A stretch of DNA of 64,000 nucleotides, taken from assembly GCF_000331515.1 (NCBI RefSeq), contig NZ_AMZO01000001.1:124001-188000 (forward strand). The letters are read 5' to 3'. The translations under genes and the position numbers were made by a program. Within the stretch, counting starts at the first letter, position 1; every line of letters begins with the position of its first letter. Below are positions 1-9,608 of the stretch, piece after piece. The stretch comes from Photobacterium marinum. GTDB taxonomy: Bacteria; Pseudomonadota; Gammaproteobacteria; Enterobacterales; Vibrionaceae. The notes beneath the pieces were generated by a model, which was not told the DNA's origin, ran no database searches, and was given only the letters and a program-made list of their open reading frames with translations.

Positions 1-1080
1 TCAGCAGCTGACAAACAAGAAGCGATTAAGGCTCTGGCGACAGGGTTGGAACAGCAGGGGCTTGTTGAGACTGGCTACGTTAATGGAATGCTGGCTCGTG
101 AAAATCAGAATTCCACTTTTCTGGGTAACGGTATCGCCATTCCGCACGGGACGACAGATACCCGAGGTCTGGTAAAGCAGACGGGTGTCCGTGTTCATCA
201 TTTTCCGCAAGGGGTAGATTGGGGAGATGGTAAAACCGCTTATCTGGCAATCGGTATTGCGGCTAAATCCGATGAGCACCTTGGCATCCTCAAGCAGCTG
301 ACCAAAGTGCTTTCAAGTGACGGCGTTGAAGCGAAACTTCAGCAGAGCAATAGTGCTGATGAACTGATTAAGATTCTGAACGGTGAATCACAGCTTGAAG
401 CAGATTTTGATCCGACTCTGGTTCAGCAGGACTTTCCTGCAACCGATTTGATTCAGCTGATTGCTGTTGCAGCCGGTCTGATCAAAAACCGTGAAGCTGC
501 GGGTAATGCTAGTGTTGCTGATGCGATTGCATCAGGGGCTACTTACTTAGGTCAGGGACTATGGCTGGCAAAAACCGATAAAGATGTAACCAGGACGAGC
601 CTTTCTTTTGTTACCCCACAAGTACCGTTTGTTGAACAGGGCAACCCGGTAAAAGGTTTGCTGATGGTTGCAGCGTGTAACGGCTCTCATATTAACAACA
701 TTAATTACTTGACTCAGCTCTTGTATAAGCAGCAGGCAGACAAGCTCTTTGCGGCAGATGCTGACAAGGTTGTGACTTTGCTGACCCAGGAGCTGGTTGA
801 GGGTAATTCCGAAATCTTCAAAATCCGTAACCCTCATGGTCTTCATGCGCGTCCGGGCGCAATGCTAGTGAGTGTGGCTAAGAAGTTCGAATCAAACATT
901 CTGGTTGCCAATCTTAACGGTGACGGTAAAGCCGTAAATGCCAAGAGCCTGATGAAGGTGATTGCTTTGGGTGTTAAACAGGGGCACGAACTGGAATTTA
1001 CAGCAAATGGTGCGGATGCAGATCAGGCACTACAGGCCATCGGACAGGCTATCGCAGATGGCTTGGGTGAGGGTAAGTAA
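1..1080 (+). CDS. fruB: FruB, PTS fructose-specific diphosphoryl transfer protein (IIA-M-HPr), 5' truncated
   Basis: Carries phosphate from Enzyme I to the fructose permease FruA in the cytoplasm. The frame is open from base 1, so the start lies upstream of the window; about 359 residues are present against about 376 in E. coli. An EIIA-type domain comes first, with its phosphorylatable His in IPHG (codon at 145-147). A middle linker region follows, then a C-terminal HPr-like domain with the active-site motif NPHGLHARP (His codon 844-846). The stop codon overlaps the fruK start (TAATG), indicating translational coupling in a fruBKA operon. The promoter and any Cra/FruR operator are outside the window. 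Confidence 0.95.
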   Translation, partial: SAADKQEAIKALATGLEQQGLVETGYVNGMLARENQNSTFLGNGIAIPHGTTDTRGLVKQTGVRVHHFPQGVDWGDGKTAYLAIGIAAKSDEHLGILKQLTKVLSSDGVEAKLQQSNSADELIKILNGESQLEADFDPTLVQQDFPATDLIQLIAVAAGLIKNREAAGNASVADAIASGATYLGQGLWLAKTDKDVTRTSLSFVTPQVPFVEQGNPVKGLLMVAACNGSHINNINYLTQLLYKQQADKLFAADADKVVTLLTQELVEGNSEIFKIRNPHGLHARPGAMLVSVAKKFESNILVANLNGDGKAVNAKSLMKVIALGVKQGHELEFTANGADADQALQAIGQAIADGLGEGK

Positions 1081-2039
1081 TGAGTAAAAACGAAATGCCA
1101 AAAGTTGTCACTGTTACCTTAAATCCGGCACTGGATCTGACCGGGAACTTGAATGCCTTAACAGCAGGCACCGTAAACCTGGTGGAAAAAGGTAGCCTGC
1201 ACCCGGCCGGTAAAGGGGTGAATGTTGCCAAGGTACTGGCAGAGCTTGGCGCAGATGTAACGGTAACCGGTTTACTGGGGGCAGATAATCAGGAGCCATT
1301 CTGCCAGTTATTCGAACAGCTTGGTGTAACCGATAAATTTGTTCGTGTGCGTGGGGCCAGCCGAATTAATGTCAAGCTGGTGGAAGCCAGCGGTCAGGTC
1401 AGCGATATCAACTTCCCTGGTGTGACTGTATCTGAGCAGGATATCGCTAACTTTGAGCAGACTCTGTTTGAACTGGCAGAAAGCCATGAAGTGTTTGTTA
1501 TCGCAGGCAGCCTGCCAGCTGGGATCTCCCCTGAGCAGTGCGCAGGCTGGGTGGCGCGGTTGCAGCAGCAAGGCAAGTTTGTCTTTTTCGACAGCAGTAA
1601 GGCGGCATTGGCTGCAGGCCTGAATGCGGCGCCGTGGCTGGTTAAGCCGAATGATGAGGAATTGTCAGACTGGGCTGGTCGTAAGTTAGAAACAGAACAG
1701 GAATTGATCGAAGCAGCGGAACAGCTGGCCGACAAAGGCATCGCGAACGTTGTGGTGTCATTGGGCGCAGAAGGTGTGATGTGGCTCGACAGTGAAGGCT
1801 GGCTGGGTTCACGCCCGCCAAAAATGAATGTGGTGAGTACCGTTGGTGCAGGTGACACTTTGGTTGCCGGGATGTGCTGGGGGAAACTCAAGAACTGGAC
1901 CAAACAAGAGACACTCAGTTTTGCCACTGCACTTTCGGCGTTAGCTGTAAGTCAGGTGGGGGTCGGCGTTGAGGATATCGATGCAGTACTGACCGTAAAA
2001 GAAAGTGTCCTAATCTCAAATCAAAGCGTGAAGAGTTAA
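1080..2039 (+). CDS. fruK: FruK, 1-phosphofructokinase
   Basis: Phosphorylates fructose 1-phosphate, the product of FruA import, to fructose 1,6-bisphosphate with ATP. The protein has 319 residues and shows the PfkB/ribokinase-family signatures: an N-terminal sugar-binding segment with GKGVNVAKVLAELG and the C-terminal VGAGDTLVAG motif containing the catalytic Asp and anion hole. The ATG overlaps the fruB stop codon by one base, and fruA follows 21 bp later. FruK consumes fructose 1-phosphate, the usual effector of the Cra/FruR repressor, so it also shapes regulation of this operon (family knowledge). Confidence 0.95.
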   Translation: MSKNEMPKVVTVTLNPALDLTGNLNALTAGTVNLVEKGSLHPAGKGVNVAKVLAELGADVTVTGLLGADNQEPFCQLFEQLGVTDKFVRVRGASRINVKLVEASGQVSDINFPGVTVSEQDIANFEQTLFELAESHEVFVIAGSLPAGISPEQCAGWVARLQQQGKFVFFDSSKAALAAGLNAAPWLVKPNDEELSDWAGRKLETEQELIEAAEQLADKGIANVVVSLGAEGVMWLDSEGWLGSRPPKMNVVSTVGAGDTLVAGMCWGKLKNWTKQETLSFATALSALAVSQVGVGVEDIDAVLTVKESVLISNQSVKS

Positions 2040-2060
2040 CTCGGATCAGAGGGTATCAAG

Positions 2061-3800
2061 ATGAAAATCGCAGTTGTAACAGCTTGCCCTAGCGGTATTG
2101 CAAATAGTGTTATTGCTGCCGGCTTAATGGAAAAAGCCGCAGCGGAATTGAAATGGACGGCAGACATCGAGTGCCAGTCAACGGTAATGCCGGTTAAGGC
2201 ACTGACATCGGCTCAGATCAACGATGCTGATTACATCGTTATTGCGGCAAACACTGACGTCGACACCAGCCGTTTTAAAGGAAAGATGGTTTATCAGTCG
2301 TCGATTGATGCATGCCTGACTGATCCGAAAGCATTTCTGGAAAAGGCGGTTGTTGAAGCGACTCTGTTGAGCGAAGTTAAAGAAGTCACTTCTGTAACTG
2401 CTACCGGCACCAAGAAAATTGTAGCTATTACTGCCTGTCCTACCGGCGTAGCTCACACTTTCATGGCTGCTGAAGCGCTGGAAGATGAAGGCAAGCGTCA
2501 GGGACATGAAATCAAGGTTGAAACCCGCGGATCTGTAGGGGCGAAAAACCAGCTGACAGCAGAGGAAATCGCTGCGGCAGATCTGGTTGTGATTGCTGCT
2601 GATATTGAAGTGGATTTATCTCGCTTTGACGGTAAGAAACTGTATAAAACCAGCACCGGTTTGGCATTGAAGAAAACAAGCCAGGAACTGGAGAAAGCGT
2701 TTGCAACAGCAACGGTTTATCAGTATCAGGGAGGTGCGTCTTCTAGTGCTGAAGATCAGAAGAAAGAAAAGACTGGTGCATACAAGCACCTGATGACGGG
2801 TGTATCTCACATGCTGCCACTTGTTGTGGCGGGTGGTCTGGCAATTGCTCTGTCTTTTGTCTTCGGTATCGAAGCCTTTAAAGAAGAGGGCACACTGGCT
2901 GCGGCGCTGATGTCTATCGGTGGTGGTTCGGCATTTGCCTTGATGGTGCCTGTTCTGGCTGGTTTTATTGCATTCTCGATTGCAGATCGTCCTGGTTTGG
3001 CTCCGGGTCTGATCGGTGGCATGCTGGCGAGTTCAACCGGTGCAGGTTTCCTTGGTGGTATCGTGGCGGGCTTCCTGGCTGGTTACAGTGCCAAAATGGT
3101 TGCTGATAATGTAAAGTTACCTCAGTCCATGGAAGCGCTGAAGCCAATTCTGATTATTCCTCTGGCATCTAGCCTGATCACCGGCCTTATCATGATTTAT
3201 GTGGTTGGTGGTCCGGTATCTGCGGCAATGACAGGTCTGACAGAGTTCCTGAATAACATGGGGTCAGCCAATGCAGTATTACTGGGTGTGATTCTGGGTA
3301 GCATGATGTGTTTCGACCTGGGTGGTCCGGTAAACAAAGCGGCATATACCTTTGGTGTTGGTTTGCTGGCATCTCAGACTTATGCGCCAATGGCTGCTGT
3401 AATGGCGGCGGGGATGGTTCCTGCGCTGGGTATGGGACTGGCGACATTTCTTGCCAAGCGTAAGTTCACTGAAAGTGAAAATGAAGCAGGCAAGGCATCA
3501 TTTGTGCTTGGTTTGTGCTTTATCTCCGAAGGTGCAATTCCGTTTGCGGCACGTGATCCAATGCGAGTTATCCCAAGTTGTATGGCGGGTGGTGCTCTGA
3601 CTGGTGCGCTTTCAATGTTGTTCGGTGCGAAGCTGATGGCACCTCACGGTGGTCTGTTTGTACTGTTCATTCCGAATGCCATTACGCCTGTACTGATGTA
3701 CCTGGTTGCCATTGCTGCCGGTACGTTGGTTACTGGTTTGACGTACGCCTTCCTGAAAAAAGCGGATCAAGAGCAACTGGTTACAGCGACAGCCAAATAG
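2061..3800 (+). CDS. fruA: FruA, PTS fructose-specific EIIB'BC permease
   Basis: Membrane transporter that imports and phosphorylates fructose to fructose 1-phosphate. The 579 residues contain an N-terminal EIIB-like domain (about 1-105), a second EIIB domain (about 118-215) with the phosphorylatable Cys126 in TACPTGVAHT, and a C-terminal hydrophobic EIIC domain of about 345 residues with the conserved stretch FISEGAIPFAARDP. The first B domain also keeps the active-site motif (TACPSGIA, Cys9), whereas E. coli FruA has lost that Cys in its B' domain. Last gene of fruBKA; a strong terminator follows. Confidence 0.95.
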   Translation: MKIAVVTACPSGIANSVIAAGLMEKAAAELKWTADIECQSTVMPVKALTSAQINDADYIVIAANTDVDTSRFKGKMVYQSSIDACLTDPKAFLEKAVVEATLLSEVKEVTSVTATGTKKIVAITACPTGVAHTFMAAEALEDEGKRQGHEIKVETRGSVGAKNQLTAEEIAAADLVVIAADIEVDLSRFDGKKLYKTSTGLALKKTSQELEKAFATATVYQYQGGASSSAEDQKKEKTGAYKHLMTGVSHMLPLVVAGGLAIALSFVFGIEAFKEEGTLAAALMSIGGGSAFALMVPVLAGFIAFSIADRPGLAPGLIGGMLASSTGAGFLGGIVAGFLAGYSAKMVADNVKLPQSMEALKPILIIPLASSLITGLIMIYVVGGPVSAAMTGLTEFLNNMGSANAVLLGVILGSMMCFDLGGPVNKAAYTFGVGLLASQTYAPMAAVMAAGMVPALGMGLATFLAKRKFTESENEAGKASFVLGLCFISEGAIPFAARDPMRVIPSCMAGGALTGALSMLFGAKLMAPHGGLFVLFIPNAITPVLMYLVAIAAGTLVTGLTYAFLKKADQEQLVTATAK

Positions 3801-4119
3801 TAATGGTGAGCCGTAACAGGGAAGCGATGAAGTTTTTGATTAATTAGCTTCTGATAAAAAAGAAAGCCCCGGCATTAAATAATGCCGGGGCTTTTGCCAC
3901 CGCTGCCTACGGATTCGTTACGATTGTTGCCAGTCTGAGTGCTGACTTAGCTCATCCCCATCGCCCGTACAGGGTACTTAAGCGCAACAAGAGCTTATAT
4001 TTTTGCAATCGCATCTGTTATTAGTTGTAGGCATTCCTTGCGATTTGAAGCAGTGTTTCCACTGAAATAGCGCAACTAGTCTTTTATTTATAGTTTTATC
4101 CCAAGTTATTTTTATATTG
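3801..4119. other. Intergenic region after fruA
   Basis: Holds the fruA terminator near its start. From about 3900 to 4119 I see no convincing ORF, RNA gene or repeat. Confidence 0.6.
3866..3896 (+). terminator. Rho-independent terminator of fruBKA
   Basis: Perfect 11-bp stem (gccccggcatt / aatgccggggc) with loop AAAT, followed by TTTT. The complementary strand has a weaker A/T tract, so it may also stop transcripts of the convergent lipoprotein gene. Confidence 0.9.
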
Positions 4120-4797
4120 TTATTTTTCTTCTGCTGCTACCAATAGGTCTTCCCCGTTGGTAATCAGTAAGTACGACTTCCCTGCGTCTAAGTCACATAG
4201 GCTGATCGCCTCAGCGCCAAAATAAAGTTCCCCGCTACAATTTTCCAATGTCATATATGGACTAAGCTGACCTTTTTTTACTTCATTAGATGAGATCACG
4301 CTTGAAATGATCTGCACCCTGGTGTCCTGATGGCTGAATACCCGTATGCGATAATGATTCGGTAAATCGGAAGATTGCTGGGTAGCGGTTGAAAGCATCA
4401 GTTCATTATCATCCATCCAGCTAATTGCCCATGCTTTTTCTGTGTTATTGAGCATCAACTGTGCAATATTGCTAGTTTCAGTCTGAGTATTGGTATCACG
4501 AGCGCCGATGTTTAGATTTAATGGCGTCGGTGTATCCCAGCTAAAGGATTTCTTATTAATTTCTGTATTGTAGCAAGAAGTTGCCTTATTACTTTGTTCA
4601 TATAAAAGTTCGTTGCCATTAGCATCAGAAACAAAGTAATCAATTGACTTCCCAGCCGTATTGATAAAGTCGATGTCAACCTGACGGGCAGATGGCTCCT
4701 GTTGTGATGAGCTTGTACCCGTATCAGAAGATGAACTTCCTCCACCGCATGATGCAACACAAAGAGAAAACAAAATTGTTAGCGCTGACCTAATCAT
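4120..4797 (-). CDS. Hypothetical secreted lipoprotein
   Basis: A 225-residue protein of unrecognised family. The N-terminus is a typical type II signal peptide (MIRSALTILFSLCVASC) with the lipobox Cys at about residue 17, followed by a GGGSSSS linker rich in Ser/Thr, as in many Vibrionaceae outer-membrane lipoproteins. The remainder looks like a beta-rich globular domain with two cysteines (ENCSGE and SLCDLDAG) near the C-terminus that could form a disulphide. It is transcribed alone, convergent with fruA. Function unknown. Confidence 0.75.
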   Translation of the reverse strand: MIRSALTILFSLCVASCGGGSSSSDTGTSSSQQEPSARQVDIDFINTAGKSIDYFVSDANGNELLYEQSNKATSCYNTEINKKSFSWDTPTPLNLNIGARDTNTQTETSNIAQLMLNNTEKAWAISWMDDNELMLSTATQQSSDLPNHYRIRVFSHQDTRVQIISSVISSNEVKKGQLSPYMTLENCSGELYFGAEAISLCDLDAGKSYLLITNGEDLLVAAEEK

Positions 4798-5183
4798 GTG
4801 ACGAACCTTGTTTGTAATTATTTATGAAGCTCAAAGTAAGCATATTGCAAGAAGTAGTGATTTTTTGATGAATCTCAGGGATAAAATTGAGTGTTTTGTA
4901 AATAGCTGGTTTATAAGTACAAAAACACCTCTCAAGAATGAGAAATTAAACGGATACGAAGAATGGAACAGTTATTGTAGGGGGGATTTATCCTATTTGA
5001 TTCACAGCTCAACATCAGAGACTAGCAATATCATAAGTGTGAATTTGTCTGTGTTAACTTGATAGGAGAGAAGAAAATTTAAGTGCCGAATTGAATTCAA
5101 AAATAAGGCTCACTTAATTGAAAGTGAGCCCTATATGCTTGGTTAATTTTGAAACATTAATATGTTTTACGATAAGAGCGGTA
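4798..5183. other. Intergenic region between lipoprotein gene and ppsR
   Basis: AT-rich. Contains the probable promoter of the leftward lipoprotein gene and, at its right end, the ppsR terminator hairpin. A plus-strand reading frame of 84 codons (4808-5062, TTG start) has no recognisable features and is not called. Confidence 0.5.
5095..5130 (-). terminator. Rho-independent terminator of ppsR
   Basis: Perfect 9-bp stem (5107-5115 with 5122-5130, ggctcactt / aagtgagcc). On the minus strand it is followed by TTATTTTTG, fitting termination of ppsR, which ends at 5184. Confidence 0.75.
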
Positions 5184-6017
5184 TCAACACATACGCCGCC
5201 TGAGGCCGCTGATATCAAGTAACCTGGTTGATATTTCCTCGACAGAAAGTGAGGTGGTGTTCAGATAAGGAATGGCCTCTCGACGGAACATTGCCTCAAC
5301 TCTATGGACTTCATTTTCACATTGCCGCTGACTTGAATAGTCACTGTTGGCATAACGGCCGTTACGGATCTCGACCAGGCGCTCGGTATCTATGGTCAAA
5401 CCGTAGGTTTTATAACGATAAGGTTCGATTGCCTGAGGTAGTTTCAGGCTTTGCATATCTTCAGCGATGAACGGGTAGTTGACAGCTCGGATACCAAACT
5501 GCATCGCTAAATACAGACTGGTTGGCGTTTTACCACAACGTGAAACACCAAGCAGGATAACATCGGCCTGTTCGAGATTGTTCAGTGAAATACCGTCATC
5601 GTGGGCGAGGGTATATTCAATAGCGGCGATACGGTCGTTATAACTCGCCGCATCCCGTTCAATACTGTGTGAACGCTGCAGTTTAGGCATTGGCTCCAGT
5701 TGCAGATCCTGCTTAAGCGGTTCGACAAGAGCATTGAGTACGTCATAGAGGTTTGCCTGGCTTTGCTCAATGATTTCTTTGACTTCCGGAAGCACGATGG
5801 AATAGAAAACCAGTGGTTTCACGCCGGTTTGTTCATAGGTGTGGTTGATTTGTTTCTGCACACTTAAAGCCCGCTCAACCGATTCGATAAATGGTCGGGT
5901 ATGTTGCCGGATTTCAACCGGAAATTGTGCGAGGACGGCATGACCGAGTGTCTCCGATGTAATAGCTGTACCATCAGAAACGTAAAACACATCACGAAAA
6001 TTGGATTTGCGCTGCAT
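5184..6017 (-). CDS. ppsR: PpsR, phosphoenolpyruvate synthase regulatory protein (kinase/pyrophosphorylase)
   Basis: Bifunctional regulator that inactivates PEP synthase by ADP-dependent phosphorylation of a Thr next to its catalytic His and reactivates it by Pi-dependent dephosphorylation. The 277-residue length is typical. N-terminal [14 protein letters not shown] and the P-loop GVSRCGKT (residues 157-164) are the family hallmarks. It is divergent from its target ppsA across about 220 bp, the standard arrangement in proteobacteria. Confidence 0.95.
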   Translation of the reverse strand: MQRKSNFRDVFYVSDGTAITSETLGHAVLAQFPVEIRQHTRPFIESVERALSVQKQINHTYEQTGVKPLVFYSIVLPEVKEIIEQSQANLYDVLNALVEPLKQDLQLEPMPKLQRSHSIERDAASYNDRIAAIEYTLAHDDGISLNNLEQADVILLGVSRCGKTPTSLYLAMQFGIRAVNYPFIAEDMQSLKLPQAIEPYRYKTYGLTIDTERLVEIRNGRYANSDYSSQRQCENEVHRVEAMFRREAIPYLNTTSLSVEEISTRLLDISGLRRRMC

Positions 6018-6134
6018 AAAAAGTTGAATCCTTCAAAAATACCTGTAACGTAGAGCTCATTAATAGATATAACAATAACCTTACAGGGCATCTATGCTTT
6101 TATTACATCCCCCAAGGTAATGAAGGAATGCTTA

Positions 6135-6189
6135 GCGAAATCGTATTGTGGCTCAGCTTTTTTTTAACTGCTAGCGCAATCGTTTCCGT
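6135..6189. promoter_or_regulatory. Candidate Cra/FruR operators in the ppsR-ppsA divergent promoter region
   Basis: Two stretches resemble the Cra/FruR consensus (GCTGAATCGWTTCAGC-like): 6174-6189 (gcgcaatcgtttccgt, with an exact AATCGTTTC core) and 6135-6150 (gcgaaatcgtattgtg, weaker). Cra is known to activate ppsA in enterics, and fruBKA, a classical Cra target, lies just upstream. Motif matching by eye only. Confidence 0.35.
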
Positions 6190-6237
6190 TGAGAGGTTGT
6201 CCACATAAACTGTTGAATCCAATAAAGGAGAATTGCC

Positions 6238-8610
6238 GTGCAACAGAACGTTGTTTGGTATGATGGCTTGTCAATGAACGATGTTGATAAAGTCGGAGGA
6301 AAGAATGCGTCACTGGGCGAAATGGTTTCTAACCTGGCTAATGCCGGCGTAAAGGTACCTAATGGTTATGCGACAACGGCCCATGCATTCAATCAGTTTC
6401 TTGAAGCAAACAGCCTGAATGATCGAATCCATGATCTGCTTGATGAACTGGATGTCGATGATGTGAATGCATTGCAGCAGGCCGGAGAAACTATCCGAAA
6501 TTGGGTTTATGAAGCGCCGCTTCCAGCCGAACTGGAAAAGGATATCCGGGAATGCTATAGCCAACTGGGTGAAGGCGATGAAATGCTTTCTGTAGCAGTT
6601 CGCTCGTCTGCAACTGCGGAAGACTTACCTGACGCCTCGTTTGCAGGCCAGCAGGAAACTTTCCTTAACGTACGCGGTATCGACGCGGTTATTGAAGCTG
6701 TGAAGCATGTCTTTGCTTCTCTGTTTAACGACCGTGCGATTTCCTATCGAGTTCATCAGGGCTTTGATCACCGAGGGGTTGCTCTGTCTGCTGGTGTTCA
6801 GCGCATGGTTCGTTCAGACAAGGCAGCTTCAGGGGTTATGTTCACCCTGGACACTGAATCCGGCTTTGATCAGGTGGTATTTATCACTTCATCCTGGGGC
6901 CTTGGTGAGATGGTAGTTCAGGGGGCTGTGAACCCGGATGAATTCTATGTACACAAGCCAATGCTTGAAGCCGGAAACCCGGCTGTGGTTCGTCGTACCA
7001 TTGGTTCGAAGCTGATTAAGATGGTGTATGCCGACGGTAAGGAACTGGGTACTCAGGTAGAAGTGCTTGATACCACAGCCGAAGAGCGCAAACAGTTCTC
7101 TTTGACTGATGAAGAAACTGAATCGCTGGCGAAGCAGGCGATGATCATCGAAAAACACTATGGCCGTCCGATGGATATCGAATGGGCCAAAGATGGTTTC
7201 ACTGGCGAACTATTCATTGTTCAGGCACGTCCGGAAACAGTCCGCTCTCGCGATGATGCTCAGGTGATGGAGCGTTTCCACTTGAGCGGTGCAGGAAAGG
7301 CATTGATTGAAGGTCGTGCAATCGGCCAGCGTATCGGTACCGGCGTGGTTCGAGTTGTGACAGATTTGAGCCAGATGGATCAGGTTCAGCCGGGTGATGT
7401 GCTGGTGGCTGATATGACAGACCCGGATTGGGAACCTGTTATGAAGAAAGCGGCAGCGATTGTTACCAATCGTGGTGGCCGTACCTGTCATGCTGCGATT
7501 ATTGCCCGTGAGCTGGGTATTCCTGCGGTAGTCGGTTGTGCTCATGCCACTGAGTTGTTGAAAGATGGCCAGCAAGTAACCGTATCCTGTGCTCAGGGCG
7601 AAACCGGATATATCTATGAAGGTGAACTTGATTTTGAAGTTCGTCGTTCAGCAGTCAATGATCTACCGACTCTACCGTTGAAAGTTATGATGAACGTGGG
7701 TAACCCGGACCGTGCTTTCGATTTTGCCTGCATTCCGAATGAAGGTGTGGGTCTGGCCCGACTGGAATTCATCATCAACAAGATGATAGGTATTCACCCT
7801 AAGGCGTTGCTGAACTACAGCGAGCAGTCTGATGAGCTGAAAGCGGAAATTGATGCCCGTATCATTGGCTATAACGATCCAGTGGAATTCTACATTCAGA
7901 AACTGACTGAAGGGATTTCAACGCTGGCTTCAGCTTTCTGGCCAAAGCGTGTCATCGTTCGTATGTCAGACTTTAAGTCAAATGAATACCGTAATCTGAT
8001 TGGCGGCGTTCATTTCGAGCCGACAGAAGAAAACCCGATGCTTGGTTTCCGTGGTGCATCCCGTTATATCTCGCCTCAGTTCCAGGACTGTTTCGCCCTC
8101 GAGTGTGAAGCAATTAAACGTGTTCGTGAGCGTATGGGCCTGAAGAATGTCGAAATCATGATCCCGTTTGTTCGTACCGTCAGTGAAGCGGCGTCAGTTA
8201 TCGACTTGCTGGCTAAGTTCGACCTTCGTCGTGGGGAGAATGGCCTGAAAGTCATCATGATGTGTGAGCTGCCATCCAATGCAGTATTGGCAGATGAATT
8301 CCTCAAGTATTTCGATGGATTCTCAATCGGTTCGAACGATATGACTCAGCTGACTCTGGGGCTTGACCGTGACTCCGGTGATATCGCCCACATGTTTGAT
8401 GAGCGTAACCCGGCGGTTAAGGCGATGCTGTCGATGGCAATTAAGGCTGCCAATAAGGCAGGTAAGTATGTCGGCATTTGTGGTCAGGGACCTTCAGATC
8501 ATGAAGATCTTGCAGACTGGCTGATGGAGCAGGGCATTGATTCTGTATCTCTGAACCCCGACACTGTAGTTGAAACTTGGTTGCATTTGGGCTCAAAAGG
8601 CAGTGATTAA
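6238..8610 (+). CDS. ppsA: PpsA, phosphoenolpyruvate synthase
   Basis: Converts pyruvate, ATP and water to PEP, AMP and Pi for gluconeogenesis. The 790 residues contain an N-terminal ATP-grasp domain ([20 protein letters not shown]), the swivelling phosphohistidine domain with [17 protein letters not shown], where the Thr is the PpsR target and the His carries phosphate, and a C-terminal PEP/pyruvate-binding TIM barrel with [17 protein letters not shown] and the catalytic-Cys motif GICGQGPSD. The GTG start at 6238 is preceded by a clear AAAGGAG ribosome binding site. Paired with divergent ppsR. A degenerate paralogue of the C-terminal barrel lies at 62752-63642. Confidence 0.97.
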   Translation: MQQNVVWYDGLSMNDVDKVGGKNASLGEMVSNLANAGVKVPNGYATTAHAFNQFLEANSLNDRIHDLLDELDVDDVNALQQAGETIRNWVYEAPLPAELEKDIRECYSQLGEGDEMLSVAVRSSATAEDLPDASFAGQQETFLNVRGIDAVIEAVKHVFASLFNDRAISYRVHQGFDHRGVALSAGVQRMVRSDKAASGVMFTLDTESGFDQVVFITSSWGLGEMVVQGAVNPDEFYVHKPMLEAGNPAVVRRTIGSKLIKMVYADGKELGTQVEVLDTTAEERKQFSLTDEETESLAKQAMIIEKHYGRPMDIEWAKDGFTGELFIVQARPETVRSRDDAQVMERFHLSGAGKALIEGRAIGQRIGTGVVRVVTDLSQMDQVQPGDVLVADMTDPDWEPVMKKAAAIVTNRGGRTCHAAIIARELGIPAVVGCAHATELLKDGQQVTVSCAQGETGYIYEGELDFEVRRSAVNDLPTLPLKVMMNVGNPDRAFDFACIPNEGVGLARLEFIINKMIGIHPKALLNYSEQSDELKAEIDARIIGYNDPVEFYIQKLTEGISTLASAFWPKRVIVRMSDFKSNEYRNLIGGVHFEPTEENPMLGFRGASRYISPQFQDCFALECEAIKRVRERMGLKNVEIMIPFVRTVSEAASVIDLLAKFDLRRGENGLKVIMMCELPSNAVLADEFLKYFDGFSIGSNDMTQLTLGLDRDSGDIAHMFDERNPAVKAMLSMAIKAANKAGKYVGICGQGPSDHEDLADWLMEQGIDSVSLNPDTVVETWLHLGSKGSD

Positions 8611-8664
8611 TGCTGTTCAATACTGGCTATACTATCGCTGATTGAGTTTAAAGAAATATAAGCA

Positions 8665-8698
8665 AAGCCCGCACTGATTTCAGTTGCGGGCTTTTTGT
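8665..8698 (+). terminator. Terminator of ppsA
   Basis: Stem gcccgca (8667-8673) with tgcgggc (8685-8691), plus flanking AA/TT pairs, followed by TTTTTGTTT. Lies about 55 bp after the ppsA stop. Confidence 0.85.
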
Positions 8699-8713
8699 TT
8701 GCTGTTCAGATGG

Positions 8714-9094
8714 TTATTTCTGAAGCTGCTTTTTGTACTGAATGAAGCTCAGAGCAGTAAGTAGGGCAAAAAACGCTGGGTCACTCCAACCGAAGCCAAC
8801 AAAAATACCTTTGAAGCAAGCATACAGAGTGATAATCAAGCCAAGGATATTGGTGATCATCAAACCCTGAAACAACTTGGCTGAAAGCTCACCTTTCTCG
8901 ATATCGCGGAACAGAAAGCTTAGTGCCGCAATACCTCCAAGGAAGATGCTGTTATGCTGGGACAGGAAATAAGCGTATTGATCATTAACCTGTACGCCGT
9001 ACATTGGCCACATCAGACTTGGAATAAAAAACAGTGCTATGGCAAACACGCTGTAGATTGCACCGTGGACGACTAAAAAAGTTCTGTTCTGCAT
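8714..9094 (-). CDS. Small four-helix integral membrane protein, unknown function
   Basis: 126 residues, very hydrophobic, with four probable membrane segments (about 6-28, 47-63, 75-95 and 103-120) and a basic C-terminus (YKKQLQK). No catalytic motif recognised. It lies 34 bp downstream of the ydhR-like gene on the same strand, so the two probably form an operon divergent from the LysR gene at 9609. Family not recognised. Confidence 0.7.
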   Translation of the reverse strand: MQNRTFLVVHGAIYSVFAIALFFIPSLMWPMYGVQVNDQYAYFLSQHNSIFLGGIAALSFLFRDIEKGELSAKLFQGLMITNILGLIITLYACFKGIFVGFGWSDPAFFALLTALSFIQYKKQLQK

Positions 9095-9128
9095 ATCGTT
9101 GTTCCTGGTAAATACTGTTTGGATGCTG

Positions 9129-9437
9129 TTACTTGTTAACCGGGCCTTTATTAATCAAAGACAGGCTTTCATTAAAATCAAATACGATGCCACGGATATC
9201 GGTGATGCCCATTTTTTGTAAACGCTCGCTGTGCATTTTCAGATAAGCCTGCGCAGTTTCTTCACTTTCAAAAAGATAGATACCGCCACCCAATTGGTCT
9301 TTTGCACTTTCGGTCCAGATCTTCCAAATCATTCCGGGCTCATGGTTAATAGACTCTGCCAACTCTTTCAGCTGTGATGCCATTTCTGAACCAAATGGAC
9401 CCTGGTAGGTAAAATCGACCTGTAATAATTTACGCAT
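9129..9437 (-). CDS. ydhR: YdhR-family monooxygenase-like protein
   Basis: A 102-residue dimeric alpha/beta-barrel (ABM-like) protein, closely resembling E. coli YdhR in length and in the segments GPFG.AMA.QLK.LAESIN.EPG, WTES, GGIYLF and AYL..H. YdhR proteins are thought to act on aromatic or polyketide-like substrates, but no reaction is established. First gene of a two-gene unit with the membrane protein at 8714. Divergent from a LysR-type regulator that probably controls it (inference from the arrangement). Confidence 0.85.
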   Translation of the reverse strand: MRKLLQVDFTYQGPFGSEMASQLKELAESINHEPGMIWKIWTESAKDQLGGGIYLFESEETAQAYLKMHSERLQKMGITDIRGIVFDFNESLSLINKGPVNK

Positions 9438-9608
9438 TTTGATTACTCCACTTTTGAGGTTGTATACCCGCTAACCTGAAACCGTCATAAGCTGCAAAGG
9501 AATGTTTTCTGACTGGTTCCTCGTCTGCGGTATGTGTAATAATCATATCTGTAAAAAATGAACATAAAAGTTCAATATTTATTGATTTAATGTGGAAAAA
9601 ATAGACCA

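Noticed and set aside
1394-1927. 177-codon minus-strand frame inside fruK
   Set aside because: Antisense shadow of a clear 1-phosphofructokinase gene.
4808-5062. 84-codon plus-strand frame between the lipoprotein gene and ppsR
   Set aside because: TTG start without a good ribosome binding site, no recognisable features, and it overlaps the expected promoter region of the divergent lipoprotein gene.
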